From NCBI RefSeq assembly GCF_051251085.1, contig NZ_JBPCZH010000005.1, positions 62,001-126,000 on the forward strand: 64,000 nt of DNA. The letters run 5' to 3'. This stretch comes from Cernens ardua. Its GTDB lineage: Bacteria; Pseudomonadota; Gammaproteobacteria; Pseudomonadales; Halomonadaceae. Under the pieces are notes generated by a model. The model was not told the DNA's origin. It worked only from the letters and a program-made list of their open reading frames with translations, and ran no database searches. Made by a program: the position numbers and the translations under genes. Positions 44,631 to 52,499 of the stretch are shown piece by piece. Every line of letters starts with the position of its first letter. Position 1 is the first letter of the stretch.

Positions 44631-45668
44631 ATGTCGACTAACGATAAGCCACTCAAAACAGCCTCTGTACTTGCCTTTGAACGTAAACTTGACCCTTCCG
44701 ATGCACGTTTCAGCGCCGGATACTGGAATGACCGCGGCGCCTACACAAGCTGGCCAGCTGTGCCTGTACGGGAAAAGTCTGTTAGAGGAACCATTTCCAA
44801 TCGCCTGAATGCCAAGAATCCAGACCCGGCAAAGCTGGATGCAGAAGTCGAAAAACCCAACCTGCAAACGGTTGATGTAGCCACCTTGCCGCACGATGCA
44901 GACACCTTGGCTGTTCATTTCACACTACGTATTCTTCCCGGTACAGGCCAGCCTTCTGCCTGTAACAATGCAGACTATCAGGCCAAGTTGAGCCAGACGG
45001 TGAATGGCTATATCAATGAAATTGGCTTTAATGAATTGGCGCACCGCTATGCATGTAACCTCGCGAATGGCCGTTTCCTTTGGCGTAATCGTATAGGCGC
45101 CGAGTCTATTGAGGTGATCGTGAGCCAGTCGCTTCAGGGGGAAGCAAAGCAGCAGTGGCGTTTCAATGCACAGGATTTGTCGCTCCGTGACTTTAATGGT
45201 AATGAGGATACCCGTGCCTTGGGAGCTCTTATCGAAAAAGCACTCACTGGGCAGCATTATTTATTATTGGATGTTGTAGCATTCGTACGTATTGGTGAAG
45301 GGCAGGAAGTATTTCCATCGCAGGAACTGATTCTGGAACGCTCCCGTGGAGACAAGAGCAAGACGCTTTATCGAATCGGGGAAGAGAATGCAGCGGCGAT
45401 TCACTCCCAGAAAATTGGCAATGCGCTGAGAACCATTGATACATGGTATCCCCAACCGGAGAATAATGACGAGTTGGGGCCCATTGCAGTCGAGCCCTAT
45501 GGATCAGTTACCACGCTCGGCTCGGCTTTCCGCCAGCCTAAACAGAAAATGGACTTCTATAACCTGCTGGATAACTGGATTTTGAAGGATAAGGTTCCCT
45601 CTGTAGAGCAGCAGCATTTTGTTATGGCCGTTCTGGTTCGAGGTGGTGTCTTTGGTGAAGCGGGGTAA
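44631..45668 (+). CDS. csy3: Csy3 (Cas7f), type I-F effector backbone
   Basis: Backbone subunit present in six copies along the spacer part of the crRNA; 345 residues. Family marks are SVLAFERKLDPSDARFSAG at the N-terminus, RFLWRNRIGAESIEV, and the C-terminal YGSVTTLGSAFRQPKQKMDFYNLLDNWIL (parts given). AGGGGA precedes the ATG. Three bases separate its stop from csy4. Confidence 0.94.
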   Translation: MSTNDKPLKTASVLAFERKLDPSDARFSAGYWNDRGAYTSWPAVPVREKSVRGTISNRLNAKNPDPAKLDAEVEKPNLQTVDVATLPHDADTLAVHFTLRILPGTGQPSACNNADYQAKLSQTVNGYINEIGFNELAHRYACNLANGRFLWRNRIGAESIEVIVSQSLQGEAKQQWRFNAQDLSLRDFNGNEDTRALGALIEKALTGQHYLLLDVVAFVRIGEGQEVFPSQELILERSRGDKSKTLYRIGEENAAAIHSQKIGNALRTIDTWYPQPENNDELGPIAVEPYGSVTTLGSAFRQPKQKMDFYNLLDNWILKDKVPSVEQQHFVMAVLVRGGVFGEAG

Positions 45669-45671
45669 CTC

Positions 45672-46241
45672 ATGGATCACTACCTGGATATCCGAATACT
45701 TCCAGATCCTGACTTCGTTGAAGGGACATTGATGGGAGTACTTTATTCCAAGCTTCACCGAGCCCTGTTTGATCTTGATGCTGACGATATTGGTATCAGC
45801 TTGCCGGATCACCGCACGGGTATCAAGGCGAGGACTCCCGGCAACCGATTGCGAGTGCATGGTCGACGTGAGCGACTTGAAGAATTGATGAATATGCCTT
45901 GGTACTTTGGGATGAGAGATCATATTCATGTGGGCGAGCTCAACCTCGTCCCTTCATCAGTGAGCTATCGCACGGTATCGAGACGTCAATTCAATACAGG
46001 TAGCCCTAGTAGAGTCAGACGTTTAGCCAAGCGCCATAATCTGGATATTGATGAAGCTCGGAAGTTGCTGGAAACACCCGCATCACGGAAGATCCCTTTG
46101 CCTTTTCTGCAAGTGCCGAGCCGATCAACCCGACAGCGTTTTGCCCTCTTTATAGAGCATGGTGAAGTACTCGAGAACCCACTCCATGGGAAATTCAATC
46201 ACTACGGTTTGAGTCGTGAGGCGACAATTCCCTGGTTTTGA
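45672..46241 (+). CDS. cas6f: Csy4 (Cas6f), crRNA-processing endoribonuclease
   Basis: Endoribonuclease that cuts each repeat after its stem-loop and stays bound to the product; 189 residues. The catalytic histidine falls at position 29 (SKLHRALF), the same number as in the Pseudomonas enzyme, with Ser in the PSSVSYRTVSRRQ region. The arginine-rich helix SRVRRLAKRHN that grips the major groove of the hairpin is clear, and the C-terminal HGKFNHYGLSREATIPWF is typical. Last cas gene before the array leader. Its hairpin preference would cover both the array repeats and the antisense pseudo-repeats. Confidence 0.95.
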   Translation: MDHYLDIRILPDPDFVEGTLMGVLYSKLHRALFDLDADDIGISLPDHRTGIKARTPGNRLRVHGRRERLEELMNMPWYFGMRDHIHVGELNLVPSSVSYRTVSRRQFNTGSPSRVRRLAKRHNLDIDEARKLLETPASRKIPLPFLQVPSRSTRQRFALFIEHGEVLENPLHGKFNHYGLSREATIPWF

Positions 46242-46370
46242 CCCTTTTTTTGACGTGTGAAAAATATCCCCTTTTATCAATAGGTTATAAATTGGCTGGT
46301 AAAAAGGGGAAAAGTCATAATAAAGGGTATTTCTATTTGTTAGTCAAAGAGTTACTGTTTTTTCGTTCTA
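46242..46370 (+). promoter_or_regulatory. CRISPR leader with IHF site
   Basis: AT-rich 129 bp between csy4 and the first repeat. TATCAATAGGTTA at 46275-46287 fits the IHF consensus WATCAANNNNTTR exactly, 84 bp before the first repeat; IHF is needed for integration next to I-F and I-E leaders. The IHF site lies inside an inverted repeat, TCCCCTTTT at 46267-46275 and AAAAGGGGA at 46302-46310. This end is the leader because the opposite end of the array carries the decayed repeat. Confidence 0.8.
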
Positions 46371-48079
46371 GTGAGCTGCCGCACAGGCAGCTTAGAAAAG
46401 CCAGTAATCGGAAAATTGACATCGATAATCGTGAGCTGCCGCACAGGCAGCTTAGAAATTGGCCGCCTACCAATAATCATCTAACTCTCGGTGAGCTGCC
46501 GCACAGGCAGCTTAGAAATTGCCAGTTTCAAGATCACGCCAGCGTTTAATGTGAGCTGCCGCACAGGCAGCTTAGAAAGTAGCGTGAATTGTTTGCAGGC
46601 ACTGTTTGCAGTGAGCTGCCGCACAGGCAGCTTAGAAAGCCGGATAACGCCGTGGCGTACTACACATTTTGTGAGCTGCCGCACAGGCAGCTTAGAAAGT
46701 TATCGCTCCCCATTTTCGGCTTGCGTGATTGTGAGCTGCCGCACAGGCAGCTTAGAAACAGTTGGCACCATCGTATATCTCAGTCCAACGGTGAGCTGCC
46801 GCACAGGCAGCTTAGAAAGACACGCTGACCATAAGCCAGGTGGTCACTTTGTGAGCTGCCGCACAGGCAGCTTAGAAACTGGGTAATCAACACCTGTGCG
46901 CCGGATTCTTAGTGAGCTGCCGCACAGGCAGCTTAGAAATTGATCGGCATACTGGTTGGCTGATTTTAGGGGTGAGCTGCCGCACAGGCAGCTTAGAAAG
47001 CACAGCTGGTCTACAAGGCGCACCTACGGACGTGAGCTGCCGCACAGGCAGCTTAGAAAACCGCTCCCGGCAGCTGCAACAATTTTTTGTCGTGAGCTGC
47101 CGCACAGGCAGCTTAGAAATTTACCTTCGAAAGCTACACCCGTACTGCACAGTGAGCTGCCGCACAGGCAGCTTAGAAAAATGGAAACGGTGTCTGCCTC
47201 GTTTGCAACACGTGAGCTGCCGCACAGGCAGCTTAGAAACACTGAAATCCGCTAATCAGTACGCGGATCAGGTGAGCTGCCGCACAGGCAGCTTAGAAAA
47301 GCTCAATACCGAAGATACTGCAAAGCCTGAAGTGAGCTGCCGCACAGGCAGCTTAGAAAACTTAACTGCTAAAGCAATGCTTGACGGTCTCGTGAGCTGC
47401 CGCACAGGCAGCTTAGAAAAGCTCGTTGCTGCGATCATTGAGTGACTCCACGTGAGCTGCCGCACAGGCAGCTTAGAAACTCCCAAGAATCACGAGCCTT
47501 TCAAGTGTTATGTGAGCTGCCGCACAGGCAGCTTAGAAAATCGATCAGATAAACGCCTAGCACATCTGGAAGTGAGCTGCCGCACAGGCAGCTTAGAAAT
47601 GTACTTCGAAGGTGTGGGAGGCTCTGACCGCGTGAGCTGCCGCACAGGCAGCTTAGAAATTCCAGCTCGGCCAAGATGATGATGGTAATGGGGGAGCTGC
47701 CGCACAGGCAGCTTAGAAAGCGCTCTCCACGCCCACGCTCACGGCGCAAGTGTGAGCTGCCGCACAGGCAGCTTAGAAAATTAGAATCATGAGTAAACGT
47801 TAAACAAAAAAGTGAGCTGCCGCACAGGCAGCTTAGAAAACGTTACCCGATCAGAAAAATATTGCATGATTGTGAGCTGCCGCACAGGCAGCTTAGAAAG
47901 GAGAGTACCAGCGCGCAAAGCGGCAATAGTAGTGAGCTGCCGCACAGGCAGCTTAGAAAGGGCAGCAGTAATGACGCCTATTGGGCATTACGTGAGCTGC
48001 CGCACAGGCAGCTTAGAAAAACGCGAATACAGCACATCTGAAACTGTATCTGTGAGCTGCCGCACAGGCAGTAAGGTTG
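46371..48079 (+). CRISPR. Type I-F CRISPR array, 29 repeats and 28 spacers
   Basis: 28-bp repeats begin GTGAGCTGCC, fold with stem CTGCC/GGCAG around GCACA, and end CTTAGAAA. Period is 60 bp (32-nt spacers), except the ninth spacer (46879-46911), which is 33 nt. Repeats start at 46371 to 46851 and 46912 to 48052. Only the repeat at 47692 (T to G at base 2) and the last at 48052 (last eight bases changed to TAAGGTTG) vary. Because the repeat has no stop codon, several false ORFs encoding MSCRTGSLE-type repeats cross the array. No spacer was seen to match the rest of the window by eye. Confidence 0.98.
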
Positions 48080-48106
48080 AGCAACCAGATTTATTCATCT
48101 AAAAAA

Positions 48107-48146
48107 CAAAAAAAGAGATCACGCTTTCACATGATCTCTTTCAAAA
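48107..48146. terminator. Bidirectional terminator between the array and the tRNA gene
   Basis: AAAGAGATCA and TGATCTCTTT pair around CGCTTTCACA, with A-run before and, read on the minus strand, a long T-run after. It would end the minus-strand tRNA transcript and probably the array transcript. Confidence 0.85.
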
Positions 48147-48150
48147 AACT

Positions 48151-48227
<77 letters not shown>

Positions 48228-48540
48228 TCAGTGGATGTGCATACTACGCGCTGATGGTACAAACGTCAAGATCCAGGGAAAATAAAGTTCGTAAAGTCAC
48301 CATGTTACGCTGCACTTGAATATAAAAATTGTTACCCTAGCCCTTACGTATGTGAGTCTGAGCTTTGGCGCTTGCAATGCGATGCCTTTATCAAGATGCA
48401 GTTATAAAGACATCATCATAAAGACGTTGTCACAAAATAGTGTGATGAGATGTTTTTATGGCTTTGCGGCTGTACAAGAGCTGATACACTCATACTCTAA
48501 CAAGAGACAGGATGAGTTTACCCCAAGTGTGGAGCAATCA

Positions 48541-49281
48541 ATGAGCGTAGAGCTGGATGCTGAGTCCGCCGCTTTTACCTTTAAGGGTGGCATGCTACCC
48601 ATGACGGTACTTGAGCTGGCGACCAGTGACATTGCGCATATCGAAGCGCAATTAACAGGCAAGATCAGTCAGGCACCAGCTTTTTTCCAGCATACACCGG
48701 TGGTGTTGGGGGTTGAGCGCTGCCAGGGAGAGCCATTGGCGCTGGATCAACTCTGCGCGATGCTACGTCAGCATAAATTGCTACCTGTTGCAGTAAGAGG
48801 TGGTAATGATGATGTCAAACAATCTGCCTGGGCGCTGGGACTGGGATGGTTCCCACCGAATGAAGCGCGTACTCCAGCCATGGCTGAGCCGGTCGAGCAA
48901 GTGATTCCGGCCTCTCGGCGTGAAGAAGCCTCGCCCTCCCGTGAAGCACATGGTGCACGAGTATTCCGGGGTACAGTGCGCTCGGGGCAGCAATTAAGCT
49001 CACCCGAAGGGGATCTGATCGTTGTGGGTGCTGTTAATGCGGGGGCAGAGGTGCTTGCGGCAGGCAGTATTCATATCTATGGTGCCCTGCGTGGGCGCGC
49101 ACTGGCAGGCATTCATGGGAATCTGGATGCCGCTGTATTTTGCCAGGAGCTGGAAGCCGAGTTATTGGCGGTTGCCGGTAACTATAAACGTTTGGAAGAT
49201 ATTCCGAGAGAGCTGATTGGGCGCAGTGTTCAAGTTCATATGGTGGACGATCAGCTCGACATCAGTGCTTTTGAAGAGTAA
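48541..49281 (+). CDS. minC: Septum site-determining protein MinC
   Basis: Inhibitor of FtsZ ring assembly away from midcell; 246 residues from ATG 48541. The N-terminal domain has FTFKGGMLPMTVLEL and the C-terminal beta-helix domain, which binds MinD, has the SGQQLSSPEGDLIVVGAVNAGAEVLA and GSIHIYGALRGRALAG patterns (quoted in parts). The frame runs upstream to a TTG at 48316, giving 75 extra residues, but these have no counterpart in MinC. minD follows only after 330 bp, unlike the usual tight minCD spacing. Confidence 0.93.
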   Translation: MSVELDAESAAFTFKGGMLPMTVLELATSDIAHIEAQLTGKISQAPAFFQHTPVVLGVERCQGEPLALDQLCAMLRQHKLLPVAVRGGNDDVKQSAWALGLGWFPPNEARTPAMAEPVEQVIPASRREEASPSREAHGARVFRGTVRSGQQLSSPEGDLIVVGAVNAGAEVLAAGSIHIYGALRGRALAGIHGNLDAAVFCQELEAELLAVAGNYKRLEDIPRELIGRSVQVHMVDDQLDISAFEE

Positions 49282-49611
49282 ATGCGAACGCTTGTCAATG
49301 GTCATAATGCACGGCAACGCTTGACGCTTGGATACATAAATTAACCATTTATGCTCAACAAAAGCATTAATAATGTATACAGAGTCGTGAATTACTTGGA
49401 CAATTGATAAAATGGATCTATAACTGGCTATAGCTAAATTAAAAAGCAGCTATTTGGTCATAAGCGTTCTGGATTAGCCCTGATTATAGGGCAATCACGA
49501 ATCGATTTAGCAGCATCCAACGGGATTTCTCTTTCGAATCCTATCAGGGCCCTCGGCAAAGATGCCGGTCGCGGCCATGAGTCATGAATAGCGTCATACA
49601 GGAATCTAACC
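49282..49611 (+). promoter_or_regulatory. minC-minD intergenic region with sigma70 promoter
   Basis: TTGGAC (49396-49401), a 17-bp spacer and TATAAC (49419-49424) form a good sigma70 promoter for minD-minE, about 190 bp upstream of minD. No ORF is supported in the gap. Confidence 0.65.
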
Positions 49612-50433
49612 TTGGCCAAGATATTAGTAGTTACATCGGGAAAGGGCGGTGTTGGCAAGACCACCAGTGCAGCAGCAATCGCTACCGGGTTGGCTCAGCG
49701 CGGTAAAAAGACGGTAGTCATCGACTTCGACGTGGGGTTACGTAACCTGGACCTCATCATGGGGTGCGAGCGTCGTGTCGTTTATGACTTGATCAACGTC
49801 ATTCAGGGGGAAGCCGGTCTTTCACAGGCATTGATTCGCGACAAGAGAATCGAGAATCTGTACATTCTTCCTGCGTCCCAGACGCGTGACAAGGATGCGC
49901 TGACGCTTGAAGGCGTCGAGCGAGTGCTTGAAACACTGGATGAAGATGGATTCGATTACATTGTTTGCGATTCACCTGCAGGGATCGAACGTGGTGCACA
50001 ACTGGCCATGTATTTCGCTGATGAAGCTGTGGTAGTGACTAACCCCGAAGTCTCATCAGTACGTGACTCTGACCGCATTTTGGGGCTGTTGAGCTCTAAA
50101 ACCCGTCGTGCTGAAAATGGCAAGGACCCGGTTCGTGAGTATCTGCTGATCACCCGTTATTCGCCTAACCGTGTAACTAGCGGTGACATGCTGAATCTTG
50201 ATGATATTCAGGAAATCCTCTCTATTCCTCTGGTTGGGTTGATTCCTGAATCTGAAGCAGTATTGCGTGCCTCCAACCAGGGTGTTCCTGTCACCCATGA
50301 TCTGGACAGTGACGCGGGGCAAGCCTATTCGGATACAGTTGATCGTCTGCTGGGTGAAGATAAACCCTTGCGTTTCCACGAAGAACAGAAGCGTGGATTC
50401 CTGAGCCGTATGTTCGGGGGAGGTCGTCGGTGA
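49612..50433 (+). CDS. minD: Septum site-determining protein MinD
   Basis: Membrane-associated ATPase of 273 residues that recruits MinC and oscillates with MinE. Deviant Walker A KGGVGKT at about 11-17, switch regions VIDFDVGLRNLDLIMG and DYIVCDSPAGIERG, and the C-terminal amphipathic membrane-targeting helix (RGFLSRMFGGG). The only start consistent with homology is TTG at 49612 with AGGA about eight bases ahead; no in-frame ATG lies upstream before a stop. Overlaps minE by 4 bp (GTGA). Confidence 0.95.
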   Translation: MAKILVVTSGKGGVGKTTSAAAIATGLAQRGKKTVVIDFDVGLRNLDLIMGCERRVVYDLINVIQGEAGLSQALIRDKRIENLYILPASQTRDKDALTLEGVERVLETLDEDGFDYIVCDSPAGIERGAQLAMYFADEAVVVTNPEVSSVRDSDRILGLLSSKTRRAENGKDPVREYLLITRYSPNRVTSGDMLNLDDIQEILSIPLVGLIPESEAVLRASNQGVPVTHDLDSDAGQAYSDTVDRLLGEDKPLRFHEEQKRGFLSRMFGGGRR

Positions 50434-50687
50434 GACTGCTGGATTTCTTTCGTGGTGAGAACAAGAAGACAGCGTCTGTTGCCAAAGAGCGCCTTCAGAT
50501 TATCGTCGCGCATCAGCGGGGACAACGTGGTCAGCCCGATTACATGCCGATGCTTGAGCGTGAGCTGCTGGAAGTGATTCGTCGGTATGTTGAAGTGGAT
50601 CGTGATGCCATCAGCATCAATCTGGATCGAGATGCGGACTGCTCTGTTCTTGAGCTGAATGTCACGCTGCCTAATCAGGAAGATTAG
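50430..50687 (+). CDS. minE: Cell division topological specificity factor MinE
   Basis: Stimulates MinD ATPase and drives its oscillation; 85 residues. N-terminal amphipathic/anti-MinCD part RLLDFFRGENKKTASVAKERLQIIVAHQR (in parts) and C-terminal dimerisation domain ending in LDRDADCSVLELNVTLP. The start is GTG overlapping the minD stop, with GGAGG about four bases upstream inside minD. Normal length. Confidence 0.95.
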   Translation: MRLLDFFRGENKKTASVAKERLQIIVAHQRGQRGQPDYMPMLERELLEVIRRYVEVDRDAISINLDRDADCSVLELNVTLPNQED

Positions 50688-50838
50688 GTAAACGTTTCCA
50701 AAGGATTCTAAAAATCAGGAGCAGGCTTTATTCTGTTCTCTCGTTGCCGATAAGTAAGGTATTCGCGATGCCTGCTTGTCGGCTTCGTCGTATTTGATAC
50801 TCTTCATTTTTGTATTTCATCCAAGGCAGGTAGCGCTC

Positions 50839-52296
50839 GTGTCTGATATCAGTTTTCTTTTCCATGATTATGAAACCTTTGGAACGGATCCCAAGCGAGA
50901 TCGCCCGGCCCAGTTTGCAGCTATCCGTACCGATGCCGAATTTAATGTTATTGGTGAGCCCGAGACACTGTATTGCCGTCAGGCCGAGGACTATTTACCA
51001 CATCCACAAGCATGTCTGATTACGGGTATTACCCCGCAAACGGCTAATCGACGCGGTTTGCCAGAGGTTGAATTCGCACAGCGTATCAATGAATTGATGA
51101 GTGTGCCCGGCACCTGCTCGTTGGGTTACAACACGTTGCGTTTCGATGATGAAGTGACGCGGTTCATGCTTTATCGAAACCTGTTCGATCCTTATGCCCG
51201 TGAGTGGCAGAACGGCAATTCACGTTGGGATTTGATCGATGCTGTACGAGCCTTTTATGCGTTGAGGCCTGAGGGTATCCAGTGGCCGATGCGTGAAGAT
51301 ATCAATGGTAATAAGGTACCCAGTTTCAAATTGGATCAACTGACGGTTGTCAATGGTATTGAACATGGGGATGCGCACGATGCGACGGCGGATGTGTATG
51401 CCACCATCGAGATAGCGAAGTTGTTACGCACTACCAATCGCAAGTTCTTCGATTATCTACTGGCACTGCGCAATAAACATCGTGTCAATGAGCTGTTGGA
51501 TATTGGCGCGCGTAAACCGATGGTTCATATATCGCGCCGTTATCCTGCTGCGAGTGGCTGTTGTTCATTGATTGTTCCGCTGGCTCGGCATTCAACCAAT
51601 CCCAATGCGGTGATTGTGATGGATCTCACGGTTGACCCTCAACCCTTGATCGATTTATCGGTCGATGAGATCAGGTCTCGCTTGTTTGTGAGTCGTGAAG
51701 AGCTGGCAGAAGGCACAACCCGCATTCCCCTCAAATTGGTACATGTAAACCGTAGTCCAGTGGTGCTTCCCATCAAGGCGCTTGATGACGCGGCAGCAAA
51801 ACGTTTGCATATTGATAAAGCACAGGCTCAACAGCACTGGCAAAGGTTGGTTCAGGCCGATGGTCTGGCTGAAAAGGTGGCGGCTGTCTTTAATGAAGGA
51901 AATCCGCCTTCCTCCAATGATCCTGACCTGATGCTTTACTCGGGAAACTTTTTCTCCTCTGCCGATAAACGTGCCATGGCTGAAGTGCACAAGTATGCAG
52001 GCTGGGATCTGGTCGGGTTGAATGTGCCCTTTCAAGATCCACGTTTGGAAGAGATGCTCTTTAGGTTACGGGCACGTAGTTATCCCGAGACACTGGAGGG
52101 TGAAGAGCGCGAGCGGTGGGATGCAATGCGTTGGGAGCGTTTCAATTCACCGGAGCTTTCTTCACTGACACTGCAAGGTTTTGCTCGTGAAATTGAGCGC
52201 CTGAATCAGGAAGTACAGGATGATAAAAAGCGCGCATTACTGGAAGAGTTGGTAATGCATGTAGAAGCGATTATGCCTGCGCAGGCGTTTGAATAA
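50839..52296 (+). CDS. sbcB: Exodeoxyribonuclease I
   Basis: 3'-5' single-strand DNA exonuclease in recombination and mismatch repair; 485 residues against 475 in E. coli. DEDDh motifs: DYETFG near residue 13-18, GYNTLRFDDE, and HGDAHDATADVYATI with the catalytic His and Asp near 180-185. SH3-like and C-terminal parts run on to NSPELSSLTLQGF. The start is the GTG at 50839; the frame upstream to 50776 encodes a hydrophobic stretch foreign to the family. Confidence 0.94.
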   Translation: MSDISFLFHDYETFGTDPKRDRPAQFAAIRTDAEFNVIGEPETLYCRQAEDYLPHPQACLITGITPQTANRRGLPEVEFAQRINELMSVPGTCSLGYNTLRFDDEVTRFMLYRNLFDPYAREWQNGNSRWDLIDAVRAFYALRPEGIQWPMREDINGNKVPSFKLDQLTVVNGIEHGDAHDATADVYATIEIAKLLRTTNRKFFDYLLALRNKHRVNELLDIGARKPMVHISRRYPAASGCCSLIVPLARHSTNPNAVIVMDLTVDPQPLIDLSVDEIRSRLFVSREELAEGTTRIPLKLVHVNRSPVVLPIKALDDAAAKRLHIDKAQAQQHWQRLVQADGLAEKVAAVFNEGNPPSSNDPDLMLYSGNFFSSADKRAMAEVHKYAGWDLVGLNVPFQDPRLEEMLFRLRARSYPETLEGEERERWDAMRWERFNSPELSSLTLQGFAREIERLNQEVQDDKKRALLEELVMHVEAIMPAQAFE

Positions 52297-52332
52297 CCCT
52301 ATAAATGTAATCGGCCGTCAGTAGGGTGTAAT

Positions 52333-52364
52333 AACAAAGGGAGCCTTGTGTGCTCCTTTTGTTA
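52333..52364 (+). terminator. Terminator after sbcB
   Basis: ACAAAGGGAGC and GCTCCTTTTGT pair over 11 bases (one G-T) around CTTGTGT. Confidence 0.75.
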
Positions 52365-52499
52365 TATAAAAGTTTGTTTTTAAAAGTGTTTCATTGGCGT
52401 GCTATTTTAAGCGTACTTCTGTCGATCCGTAGGCTGATATAGTGTGATATCAAGATTGTGATGGCTGATGGGTGAAGTAGGCTACCCCATGATGATTGA

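Noticed and set aside
46491..48102. Several ORFs encoding repeated SCRTGSLE, ELPHRQLRK, SKLPVRQLT and FLSCLCGSS peptides
   Set aside because: They are translations of the 28-bp CRISPR repeat, which has no stop codon, through 32-nt spacers on both strands; no ribosome sites and no family.
48316..48540. N-terminal extension of MinC with a signal-peptide-like start
   Set aside because: It would begin with TTG and has no counterpart in MinC; ATG 48541 begins the conserved domain.
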